Assembly (NCBI GenBank): GCA_030634125.1
Contig: DAOWBJ010000051.1
Coordinates: 1 to 8,795, forward strand
Direction of reading: 5' to 3'
DNA length: 8,795 nucleotides
Source of the DNA: Victivallales bacterium
GTDB lineage: Bacteria > Verrucomicrobiota > Lentisphaeria > Victivallales > Victivallaceae
The translations under genes were made by a program, and so were the position numbers. Positions 1-6,621 of the stretch are shown here, piece by piece (positions within the stretch are counted from its first letter, which is position 1; the number at the start of each line of letters is the position of its first letter). The notes beneath the pieces were generated by a model that worked only from the letters and a program-made list of their open reading frames with translations, was not told the DNA's origin and searched no databases.

Positions 1-678
1 AAAACCGCTAAAATCGGGGTTTGGACAGGATTGGTCGAAGTTAAAAGCACCAGAAAGTCCGGCTCAAAAATGGTCAAACCAAACCATGAGATCATTGTGC
101 TTTACAACAAACCATTGCAGGATCCCATAAAAATGGCTCGTGACGCGTCAAACCGCGCTAAAGAATTCCAGCAGGCTATCGAAAATATGGGCATGGCGGC
201 AACCTTCCCTGCCGCCCGCGGCATGGTGGAAATCAATGACATGCAGACCAACCAAGCCCGCGACCTTGTCAATAAAATGGGAAGACAGGTAAGGGGCGGC
301 AAAATTGTTCAAGAGGATTTCAAAAAACTCAAAGTTTCACTCGCCAGACTTTACGCCGACACCAAATACCATCCCGGCAAAGAACTTTCCGGCAAATCCG
401 TCAGGAAAATTTCACGAAATTCATTACGCTGTCTATTGGAAAACAAAGACCGCAGCGGCAAAAAAATCAAAAAATGGAATGGACCGTATATTGATTCCGA
501 TCTCAAAGATCCTTTCGGCGGTAAATACGGCGTTTACTTTAAGAAAACGCCTCGGGGTACTGAATACCTGATGCTTTATTCTTACGGCGTGGACAAACTG
601 CCGGGTGGAAATAACGACGAAGAAACTATGTACATAATCCGGCGTTTAAAAAGCGATGCCCAAAAAGCAAAGCGGTGA
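1..678 (+). CDS. FecR-like / GspG-like domain protein, 5' end outside the window
   Basis: The frame is open from base 1 to the TGA at 676-678, giving 225 visible residues, so the true start lies upstream; the TTG at 31 is probably an internal leucine codon. Visible residues 1-45 (GVWTGLVEVK followed by VKPNHEIIVLYNKPL) resemble the last strands of a FecR domain. Residues about 105-210 resemble the C-terminal half of the T2SS major pseudopilin GspG: a helix with YADTKYHPG, then SLRCLLENKD, WNGPY (159-163), DPFGG (170-174) and YSYGVDKLPGGNND (193-206), the last matching the family's calcium-binding loop. FecR domains are usually periplasmic sensors, and FecR proteins are often encoded beside CHASE2 proteins, as here. 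I infer an envelope protein that works with the downstream receptor kinase. The N-terminus is not visible, so neither a signal peptide nor a prepilin helix can be judged. The GspG-like part is fairly sure; the FecR part is moderate because only its end is seen. Confidence 0.72.
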   Translation, partial: KTAKIGVWTGLVEVKSTRKSGSKMVKPNHEIIVLYNKPLQDPIKMARDASNRAKEFQQAIENMGMAATFPAARGMVEINDMQTNQARDLVNKMGRQVRGGKIVQEDFKKLKVSLARLYADTKYHPGKELSGKSVRKISRNSLRCLLENKDRSGKKIKKWNGPYIDSDLKDPFGGKYGVYFKKTPRGTEYLMLYSYGVDKLPGGNNDEETMYIIRRLKSDAQKAKR

Positions 679-687
679 TAATAGCTT

Positions 688-2796
688 ATGGTTCTCCAAA
701 AAGATTCGTATAAAGAAATAATCGTTGACTGCATTATCTGCGGAATCAGCGGTCTCATCATGCTGGCTTTGGTGATTTTCCGTATTTTTGCCCCCGTTGA
801 TAATATGGTTTATGATACTTTCCTCGAATTCAGAGCGGGAGGACACGTCGCCGCGGAGAATACCGGTATCGTTATTGTCGCTATCGACGAAGGTTCACTG
901 ACGGAAATCAATCAGCGCTGGCCCTGGGACAGGTCTTTATACGCCAAAGCTATAGATTTTCTATCCAGGGCCGAAGCCAAAGCTATTGCCGTCGACCTGC
1001 TTTTTATCGAACCTTCAAAGGATGCCGCGCAAGATAAAGCTCTTGCCGAATCCATGCGCAAAGCCGCTAATGTGGTGATTGCCGCCAAACTGGAACGGCT
1101 CGAGCAGAATTTTTCCTCTGACGAAATAAGTCTCAGCGGTCAACGTCTGGTGCTGCCGCTCGATATGTTCAGAAAATACGCGTTTTCGGGAATTGTCAAT
1201 CTTCAACTCTCCTCCGGATCTGTTGTCAGAAAACTTAAGCCTTACTATACGCATAACGACGTTAAAATACCGAATTTTGCCCTCCGGATATACTCTACAG
1301 CATTTGGCAAACAACCGAATCTGCCCGCCGGGGACAGTCTGTTTATTGACTTTCTCGGCGGTCCGGAGACTTTTCCGACCATCCCGATATATCAGATACT
1401 CAAAGGAGAAGTCAAAGCGGATTTATTTAAAAATAAAATTGTCATGATTGGAGCATCTTTCAGCGATGCCCATGATTTTTTTGCCACTCCGCTTGCCGTC
1501 GCGGACAGACCTTCGACGGGAGTAGAAGTTCAGGCAAATATCCTTGCATCCATGATTAATGAACAATATGTAAGCATGATGTCCCTGTGGCCGCAAATTG
1601 CTATTATAATTGCCTTGACGGCGATTGGCGGTTATCTGGCAATGTTCCGTTCCGCCTACTATTTCTGGGCGGCATTTATTACCGTTACTACTCTGGTTGT
1701 CTGTTTTTCCATCTGGATGGTGATTACTCAGGAATTGTTTTTCGATGTAAGCTATCCGCTCCTGGCTTTGCCTTTGAGCTTTTTTATGGTTATCCTGCAC
1801 ATGCGTAAACCTCTGATACTTGAAACCAAAGTCGGTCCATACATACTGCACGAAGAACTTGGACGCGGCGGTATGGCAGTGGTTTACCGCGCCACGCACC
1901 CGAAAACCAAAGAGACCGTCGCACTTAAACAGATGCTCGCCCAATATGTAAGCGATAAGGATTCTGTCGGACGTTTTCTCAGGGAAACCGAGATACTTCA
2001 ACAGCTTGACCACCCCAATATTATCCGCATCATCGATGCGGGGGAAGTCAACGGCCGCCCCTATTACGCCATGGAACTTATTACGGGAACCGCTCTGGAC
2101 CGCGAACTGAAAGATCACTACAGATTTGACTTAGCGGAAGTCAGAAAAATTTGCGGAGCTATCGCCAGAGCGCTCGCGCTTGCCCATCAGCTGGGAATTA
2201 TTCACCGCGATGTCAAACCCAGCAATATCATGGTAACTAATCTTGGAGTTCCCAAACTTACTGACTTCGGTATTGCTAAAAGCACCACCTCCGTCGACCT
2301 CACCCTGGCCGGCGTAATTGTCGGAACCCCCAGTTTTCTCGCCCCCGAACTTTGTAAGGATGGAGAACCATCAGTACTGTCGGATATTTACAGTTTCGGC
2401 GCGACTCTGTATCGCCTTATTACCGGGCGTCTGCCCTTTGACGGCAAAGATTTCAAAACCACTCTTTCCATGGTGCTTACAATGAAACCAAAGGACATCA
2501 GAAGCCTCCGGCAGGATATTGACGACGACATGGCGCATCTAATCATGAGCTGCCTCGAAAAAGACCCCGGCGACCGTCCTCAAAGCATGATGGAAGTCGC
2601 CAAATTCCTCGACCCGTTCTACACCGACATCGCCCTGAAATCAACAGTCCAAACCCAGATGCGCACACAACAGGAAGGCAGAACCACAGTAATCAATTCA
2701 GATGAAATCGACAAGACAACAGTCATAAACACCGGAATTGATTCAGAAGAAGTCGACAAAACCACAGTTATAAACACTGGTGAGATTAAGAAATAG
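688..2796 (+). CDS. CHASE2-domain transmembrane Ser/Thr protein kinase
   Basis: This 702-residue receptor kinase has a membrane helix at about 11-33, a CHASE2-type extracytoplasmic sensor at about 38-295 (IVIVAIDEGS, WPWDR, AVDLLF, KIVMIGAS, GVEVQANILASM), three more helices at about 300-320, 324-346 and 350-371, and a cytoplasmic kinase domain at about 382-645. The kinase motifs are complete: glycine loop LGRGGMAVV (391-399), Lys414, helix C Glu433, HRDVKPSN (506-513, Asp508), DFG (526-528), GTPSFLAPE (546-554), DIYSFG (566-571) and Arg630. It should therefore be active, phosphorylating Ser/Thr in response to an unknown external signal. The tail (665-697) repeats TTVIN three times, possible phosphorylation or FHA-binding sites. 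ATG 688 follows the previous stop by 9 nt, so the two genes are probably co-transcribed; the ribosome site is weak. CHASE2 with three following helices is the standard arrangement, more often seen with cyclases or histidine kinases. Confidence 0.94.
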   Translation: MVLQKDSYKEIIVDCIICGISGLIMLALVIFRIFAPVDNMVYDTFLEFRAGGHVAAENTGIVIVAIDEGSLTEINQRWPWDRSLYAKAIDFLSRAEAKAIAVDLLFIEPSKDAAQDKALAESMRKAANVVIAAKLERLEQNFSSDEISLSGQRLVLPLDMFRKYAFSGIVNLQLSSGSVVRKLKPYYTHNDVKIPNFALRIYSTAFGKQPNLPAGDSLFIDFLGGPETFPTIPIYQILKGEVKADLFKNKIVMIGASFSDAHDFFATPLAVADRPSTGVEVQANILASMINEQYVSMMSLWPQIAIIIALTAIGGYLAMFRSAYYFWAAFITVTTLVVCFSIWMVITQELFFDVSYPLLALPLSFFMVILHMRKPLILETKVGPYILHEELGRGGMAVVYRATHPKTKETVALKQMLAQYVSDKDSVGRFLRETEILQQLDHPNIIRIIDAGEVNGRPYYAMELITGTALDRELKDHYRFDLAEVRKICGAIARALALAHQLGIIHRDVKPSNIMVTNLGVPKLTDFGIAKSTTSVDLTLAGVIVGTPSFLAPELCKDGEPSVLSDIYSFGATLYRLITGRLPFDGKDFKTTLSMVLTMKPKDIRSLRQDIDDDMAHLIMSCLEKDPGDRPQSMMEVAKFLDPFYTDIALKSTVQTQMRTQQEGRTTVINSDEIDKTTVINTGIDSEEVDKTTVINTGEIKK
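2683..2775 (+). repeat. Threefold TTVIN-coding repeat in the kinase tail
   Basis: The codons for TTVIN occur at 2683-2697, 2716-2730 and 2761-2775. Copies 2 and 3 share a longer context: D-K-T-T-V-I-N-T-G, preceded by an acidic S(D/E)E(I/V). The nucleotide copies differ at synonymous positions (acagtaatc, acagtcata, acagttata), so the peptide rather than the DNA appears to be conserved. The spacing is 11 and then 15 residues. Confidence 0.75.
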
Positions 2797-2828
2797 CCTG
2801 ACAAATAATTTTGTTTTTTTGCCATAAA

Positions 2829-2873
2829 AAAGACCGTTTGAACCGGATTTGGATTCAAACGGTCTTTGTATTT
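2829..2873. terminator. Probable bidirectional rho-independent terminator
   Basis: A perfect 14-bp inverted repeat (AAAGACCGTTTGAA at 2829-2842, TTCAAACGGTCTTT at 2854-2867) encloses an 11-nt loop between two convergent genes. The kinase stops at 2796 and transketolase stops at 2882. On the minus strand the stem runs into TTTTTT (2831-2826), a good U-tract for transketolase. On the plus strand the tail TTTGTATTTAT is less uniform but still usable. Confidence 0.8.
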
Positions 2874-2881
2874 ATAAGGAC

Positions 2882-4948
2882 TTATTTTTCACAGCCGCAG
2901 TCATCGCCGCAGTCTTTTTCGTCATCGCAATCGTCATCACATCCACAGCCGCCGCCCATGAAATGTTCGCGCATTTTGTCGAGAACACCGTCTACTGTGA
3001 AACCGAATTTTTCAGCCAGTACGCTGAACGGCGCGGAAGCTCCGAAATGATCTAAACCGATAGTTAAACCATAAGTGCCTGTGAAACGATGCCAGCCGAA
3101 TGTTGACGCCGCTTCTATAGATACTCTTGCCAGGCAGTCGGATGGTAAGATTTCTTCCTGATATTCAGCACTTTGTTTCAGGAACAGTTCTTGAGAAGGC
3201 ATTGAAACTACACGAACTTTTGTACCACCCGCGCGAACTTCTTTCGCTACTTCCAGAGCCAGATTGACTTCAGAACCAGTTGCCATCAGAATCATATCAA
3301 AATCTTCGTCGTCACTTAATACATAAGCACCTTTCGCCAAATCAACGTTTTTAGCCATTTCCGGGGCAAATGGCTCGAGGTTTTGACGAGTCAGTAGTAT
3401 TGCCACCGGACCGTCAGCATTCAATGCCGCCGCCCATGCGTGCGCGACTTCGTTAGCTTCCGCGGGACGGATTACTGTGAATCCCGGGATAGTACGCAGC
3501 ATCGCGATTTGTTCGACCGGCTCATGAGTCGGACCGTCTTCACCGACGTAAAATGAATCATGAGTGAATACATATATTTCATGCAGTCCCTGAATAGCCG
3601 CCAAACGCATTGCCGGTTTCATGTAGTCAGAGAAAACAAAGAATGTTGAAGTGTAAGGAATGATTGTTTCGTACAATGCCATACCGTTACCGGCCATACC
3701 CATCGCCAGTTCACGGACACCAAAATGCAGATTGCGTCCGCCGTAGTTTTCGGGGGCGAAGCTGTCAGCGTTTTTGATGTCGGTTTTGGTTGAAGGAGCC
3801 AGGTCAGCCGCGCCACCCACGAGGGCGGGGACGAGTTCCGAAGCACGCTGCAGGATAGTTCCGCCGGACGCGCGTGTCGCTACCGCTTTATCAACCGGGG
3901 CTACTTTCAAAAGTTCCTCAAGCAAGTTTTCCGGAACTTCACGGTTCATCATGCTGGAAACAGTTTTAGCTGATTCCGGATTGGCTTCGAGGAAGGACTG
4001 GAATTTTTTATCCCATTCAGCCGCGGCGGCAGTCAAAGACTCAACGCGTTCAGCACAGAATTTTTTAACTTCAGGTAATACTACGAAATCTTCTTCCGGC
4101 ATGCCGAGATTCTTTTTGGTGGCAGCGAGTTCGTCGTCGCCGAGAGGTTCGCCGTGCGCGGAGGCTTTGCCTGCTTTATTGGGAGCGCCAAAACCGATTT
4201 TGGTGCGTCCGACGATCAAAGTAGGACGGCCGTCAGATTCCACTGCTTCAGCCAGAGCCGCGTCGCATTGAGCGATGTCATTGGCATCTTCGACGTGGAT
4301 TACACGCCAGCCGTAGGCTGTGAAACGCGCGCCGACTTCTTCGGAAAAGGCTAAATCTGTAGAACCTTCAATAGTGATTGAGTTGTCATCGTAGAAACAG
4401 ATAATATTATCCAGTTTCAAATGACCAGCCAGAGAACCGGCTTCAGAAGTAGTTCCCTCCATCATACAGCCGTCTCCGCTGATGATGAAAATTTTATTGT
4501 CAACGAGATCAGTTTTGTCCAAACCGGTATGTGCCGTAAAATATTTGTTAGCTATCGCCATGCCCACTCCGGAAGCGAATCCGCTGCCTAATGGACCAGT
4601 AGTAACATCACAACCGGCGGTATGATCGTATTCGGGATGACCGGGAGTTTTGCTGCCCCACTGACGGAATTGTTTGAGTTCATCCATCGGCAAACCGTAA
4701 TCGAAAAGATGCAGCAGAGAATATTGCAGCATGGAACCATGTCCCGCGGACAGGATAAAACGGTCACGTCCGAGCCATTTAGGGTTTTTAGGATTGTGGC
4801 GCATGTATTTGTACCACAAAGTGAAAGCGAAGTCAGCACATCCCATTGGCATTCCGGGATGACCGGATTTTGCTTTTTGAATTGCTTCAGCCGATAAAAT
4901 ACGTACCGTATTAGCAGAAAGTGTTGCTAGTTTTTGATCCATCATCAT
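2882..4948 (-). CDS. tkt: Transketolase
   Basis: Transketolase is a thiamine-diphosphate enzyme that moves two-carbon ketol units between sugar phosphates in the non-oxidative pentose phosphate pathway, in the cytosol. The 688-residue protein has the whole family pattern: SGHPGMPMG (His30), AGHGSM (His70), GPLGSG (118-123), the ThDP/metal motif GDG to N (158-189), PNKAGKASAHGEPLG (His265), DLAPSTKTD, the catalytic glutamate in FGVRELAMG (Glu413), HDSFYVGEDGPTHEP (His475) and LLTRQNLEPF (Arg521). It is about 25 residues longer than the E. coli enzyme (663). Most of the excess is a tail from 664 on, GGG followed by six cysteines among Asp/Glu (668-686), which is not part of the usual fold. ATG 4948 is chosen over the next two in-frame ATGs because AAGGA (4960-4956) lies 7 nt upstream. 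It is divergent from ruvB and ends at a shared terminator. Confidence 0.96.
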   Translation of the reverse strand: MMMDQKLATLSANTVRILSAEAIQKAKSGHPGMPMGCADFAFTLWYKYMRHNPKNPKWLGRDRFILSAGHGSMLQYSLLHLFDYGLPMDELKQFRQWGSKTPGHPEYDHTAGCDVTTGPLGSGFASGVGMAIANKYFTAHTGLDKTDLVDNKIFIISGDGCMMEGTTSEAGSLAGHLKLDNIICFYDDNSITIEGSTDLAFSEEVGARFTAYGWRVIHVEDANDIAQCDAALAEAVESDGRPTLIVGRTKIGFGAPNKAGKASAHGEPLGDDELAATKKNLGMPEEDFVVLPEVKKFCAERVESLTAAAAEWDKKFQSFLEANPESAKTVSSMMNREVPENLLEELLKVAPVDKAVATRASGGTILQRASELVPALVGGAADLAPSTKTDIKNADSFAPENYGGRNLHFGVRELAMGMAGNGMALYETIIPYTSTFFVFSDYMKPAMRLAAIQGLHEIYVFTHDSFYVGEDGPTHEPVEQIAMLRTIPGFTVIRPAEANEVAHAWAAALNADGPVAILLTRQNLEPFAPEMAKNVDLAKGAYVLSDDEDFDMILMATGSEVNLALEVAKEVRAGGTKVRVVSMPSQELFLKQSAEYQEEILPSDCLARVSIEAASTFGWHRFTGTYGLTIGLDHFGASAPFSVLAEKFGFTVDGVLDKMREHFMGGGCGCDDDCDDEKDCGDDCGCEK

Positions 4949-4955
4949 TTAAACA

Positions 4956-4960
4956 TCCTT
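4956..4960 (-). promoter_or_regulatory. Ribosome binding site of the transketolase gene
   Basis: Read on the minus strand, AAGGA is followed by 7 nt and then three consecutive ATG codons (4948, 4945, 4942). The spacing fits the first ATG best, the second acceptably and the third poorly, which decides the start. Confidence 0.6.
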
Positions 4961-5090
4961 AGTTTTTTTCTGATTTTATTGGAAAATGTCTGTAAAACGA
5001 GTTATTTATATATATCGTCAATAATCCCTTCGCTTAAAAATTGACAAAAACGAAAACTTAATTAACACCAATTTGGCAAAAAATCAAGTT
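4961..5090. promoter_or_regulatory. AT-rich divergent promoter region between the transketolase gene and ruvB
   Basis: Both genes are read outward from this gap, so it must hold their promoters unless transcription enters from elsewhere. It contains an AT-only run (TTATTTATATATAT, 5002-5015), a TTGACA at 5041-5046 on the plus strand and a TTGACG on the minus strand (5021-5016). I could not pair either -35-like box with a good -10 box at normal spacing, so no exact promoter is assigned. Confidence 0.35.
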
Positions 5091-6104
5091 ATGACAGAAA
5101 GATTTATAAGCTCTACATTAAATAAAAAAAACAAAACTCAGGATAATAAGCTGCGTCCGCTGAAATTTATGAATTTCCCGGGACAGATAAAAGTCAAAGA
5201 AAGACTCGAATTATATGTCGAAGCCGCGAAAGGACGCAAAGAACCTCTGGGACACCTTTTACTCAGCGGACCTCCGGGGCTTGGCAAAACCACTTTGGCC
5301 TACATCATCGCCAACGAAAAAGGCGCGAATATCAAAACCACCAGCGGTCCGATTATCGACAAACCCGGTGACCTGGCGGGGCTTTTAACTTCGTTGACGG
5401 ACGGCGATATACTATTTATTGATGAAATCCACCGTTTAAACACAACGGTTGAAGAATATCTTTACAGCGCGATGGAGGATTTTTTCATCGACATTATTCT
5501 GGAACAGGGTCCCGGCTCGCGTTCAGTTCGTTTAAATCTGCCGCATTTCACATTAATGGGAGCTACTACCCGGCAGGGAATGCTGTCGGCGCCTCTGCGT
5601 TCCCGGTTTGGACTGTCCTGCCGTCTGGATTATTACGACGCGCCGGAACTACAGCAGATAGTCGAGCGTTCCGCTGGAATTTTAAATATTGACATTGAGC
5701 CGGGCGGAGCCTCGGAAATTGCCGGGCGCTGCCGCGGGACGCCCCGTATCGCCAATAATTTACTATGCTGGACCCGCGATTACGCACAGGTCAAATCAAA
5801 TAATATTGTCAGTTCCGAAAATGCTTCCTTAGCTTTGGAAATGCTCAATATCGATGAAAACGGTCTGGACGAAATGGATAACCGGATTCTTGAAGCGATT
5901 ATTCATAATTTCAACGGCGGTCCGGTCGGCTTAAAAAATATTTCAGTTTCCGTCAGCGAAGATGAAGGCACTATCGAAGAAGTTTACGAGCCATTCCTGA
6001 TTCAGGAAGGTTTCATGGTACGCACCCCCAAAGGCCGCGCGGCAACCCCCAAAGCCTGGCGAAAATTAGGGCTAAGCTCAAAGCATGTTCAAACAGACCG
6101 TTAG
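5091..6104 (+). CDS. ruvB: Holliday junction branch migration helicase RuvB
   Basis: RuvB is the hexameric AAA+ motor that, loaded by RuvA, drives branch migration of Holliday junctions in recombinational repair. The 337-residue product matches the usual length (E. coli 336) and order: Walker A GPPGLGKT (60-67), TTSGP (83-87), Walker B ILFIDEIHR (107-115), AMEDFFIDI (127-135), sensor 1 GATTR (157-161), arginine finger in PLRSRFG (168-174), sensor 2 GTPRIAN (216-222) and the C-terminal winged-helix part with GGPVGL (276-281), EEVYEPFLIQEGF (296-308) and RTPKGR (311-316). ATG 5091 is preferred to an in-frame TTG at 5073: MTERFIS resembles normal RuvB N-termini and the TTG has no ribosome site, although the site before the ATG is also weak. 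ruvA and ruvC are not adjacent. The stop codon lies inside the first unit of an 11-bp tandem repeat. Confidence 0.94.
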   Translation: MTERFISSTLNKKNKTQDNKLRPLKFMNFPGQIKVKERLELYVEAAKGRKEPLGHLLLSGPPGLGKTTLAYIIANEKGANIKTTSGPIIDKPGDLAGLLTSLTDGDILFIDEIHRLNTTVEEYLYSAMEDFFIDIILEQGPGSRSVRLNLPHFTLMGATTRQGMLSAPLRSRFGLSCRLDYYDAPELQQIVERSAGILNIDIEPGGASEIAGRCRGTPRIANNLLCWTRDYAQVKSNNIVSSENASLALEMLNIDENGLDEMDNRILEAIIHNFNGGPVGLKNISVSVSEDEGTIEEVYEPFLIQEGFMVRTPKGRAATPKAWRKLGLSSKHVQTDR

Positions 6105-6131
6105 CTTATCGTTAGCTTATCGTTAGCTTAT
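6099..6131 (+). repeat. Perfect tandem repeat, 3 x 11 bp
   Basis: CGTTAGCTTAT occurs three times head to tail with no mismatches (6099-6109, 6110-6120, 6121-6131). The ruvB stop codon TAG (6102-6104) is in the first copy, so the array may have grown by slippage from the gene end without changing the protein. A T-rich stretch follows. Confidence 0.93.
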
Positions 6132-6211
6132 TTTTACTTTTTGTAACGAAAAGACATGAAAATACGAGAAATGACAAGGATTGACTCTTGAGCAGGATTT
6201 GAGGAGGAAAA

Positions 6212-6253
6212 ATGGTAGCGGCTCAGGGAGCTACTACCAAAAGCCAGTTTTGA
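6212..6253 (+). other. Possible 13-codon leader ORF with a strong Shine-Dalgarno sequence
   Basis: GAGGAGG (6201-6207) precedes ATG 6212 by 4 nt, and the frame reads MVAAQGATTKSQF before TGA at 6251-6253. The ribosome site is the best in the window, but the spacing is short and the peptide shows nothing recognisable. The start also lies in one arm of the inverted pair 6211-6219/6353-6361. This may be chance in purine-rich DNA. Confidence 0.15.
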
Positions 6254-6304
6254 GCTCAAATATTCTCTTTAAATCAACCCGTTTTGATGCTTTTTGTCCG
6301 TTTT

Positions 6305-6348
6305 CGGACCACTTTCGGACCCAAAACGGACCAAATTCGGATCGTAAA
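6305..6348 (+). repeat. Four CGGACC motifs at exact 11-bp spacing
   Basis: CGGACC starts at 6305, 6316 and 6327, and CGGATC at 6338, an exact 11-bp period with T- or A-rich fillers. An inverted GTCCG (6296-6300) makes a small palindrome GTCCGTTTTCGGAC with the first copy. TCCGTTTT (6297-6304) also pairs with AAAACGGA (6323-6330). Such helically phased sites could bind a regulator, or form alternative hairpins in RNA. No binding protein can be named. Confidence 0.7.
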
Positions 6349-6558
6349 CATTGCTACCATTATTATACTTCCAAGCCAAATAAAAGCAAGCCGATGAAAA
6401 TAAATATATACCGTCCATATGTGAGGATGCTGTTTTTCTAAAAAGAAGCAAAAACGTCAAAAAATAAAGCTTTTTCACTACTTTTTTACCAAAATTCATT
6501 TCTTTTCATCGTTTCCCTATAAAAACAAGATTTTTTCTCTACACCTTTTTCTAAACGT

Positions 6559-6586
6559 TTGAAAAATATTTCAGTCATGGTATTTT
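6559..6586 (+). promoter_or_regulatory. Candidate promoter of the sigma factor/kinase operon
   Basis: TTGAAA (6559-6564), a 16-nt spacer and TATTTT (6581-6586), with an extended -10 TGG (6578-6580), resemble a sigma-70 type promoter. Transcription would start near 6593, leaving a leader of about 30 nt before ATG 6622. The -35 box overlaps the palindrome AAACGTTT (6553-6560). If the sigma factor controls itself, a different motif would be used, and none could be identified. Confidence 0.42.
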
Positions 6587-6607
6587 GATTTATACAACTA
6601 TTGAATC

Positions 6608-6614
6608 AGGGGGA
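6608..6614 (+). promoter_or_regulatory. Ribosome binding site that sets the sigma factor start
   Basis: AGGGGGA lies 7 nt before ATG 6622. It falls inside the frame that would begin at TTG 6601, so the TTG is an unlikely start and ATG 6622 is chosen. Confidence 0.7.
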
Positions 6615-6621
6615 TTCTTTA

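Larger units (their letters stand above)
6132..6558. other. Intergenic region without a convincing gene
   Basis: Between ruvB (ends 6104) and the sigma factor (starts 6622) there is no reading frame with recognisable protein features. The stretch holds a short GGTAGC...GCTACTACC hairpin-like sequence near 6215-6237, an array of CGGACC repeats at 6305-6348, a 9-bp inverted pair (AATGGTAGC at 6211-6219, GCTACCATT at 6353-6361), and then a very A/T-rich, low-complexity run from about 6430 to 6550. No clear terminator for ruvB was found. Confidence 0.6.

Noticed and set aside
1423..2118. 231-codon open frame on the minus strand
   Set aside because: It lies opposite the well-supported CHASE2 kinase gene and has no recognisable protein features; it is an antisense shadow.
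3774..4271. 165-codon open frame on the plus strand
   Set aside because: It lies opposite the transketolase catalytic domain and its Ser/Ala-rich composition is that of an antisense shadow.
5073..5090. Upstream TTG start for ruvB adding six residues
   Set aside because: No ribosome binding site precedes it, and MTERFIS from ATG 5091 matches normal RuvB N-termini and length.
6121..6148. Terminator for ruvB from CGTTA...TAACG
   Set aside because: The 5-bp arms with an 18-nt loop are too weak, and no U-tract follows the right arm.
6099..6348. CRISPR-like array from the repeated 11-bp units
   Set aside because: Units are far shorter than CRISPR repeats, there are no spacers of 25-40 bp, and no cas genes are nearby.
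6181..6441. 86-codon frame starting at TTG
   Set aside because: It has a non-ATG start, low-complexity sequence, runs through the CGGACC repeats and resembles no protein known to me.
6269..6499. 76-codon minus-strand frame in the intergenic gap
   Set aside because: It has a weak ribosome site, overlaps the repeat array and gives Lys/Phe/Leu-rich sequence as expected from A/T-rich DNA.
6601..6621. Upstream TTG start for the sigma factor
   Set aside because: The AGGGGGA ribosome site lies inside this extension and is correctly spaced for ATG 6622.
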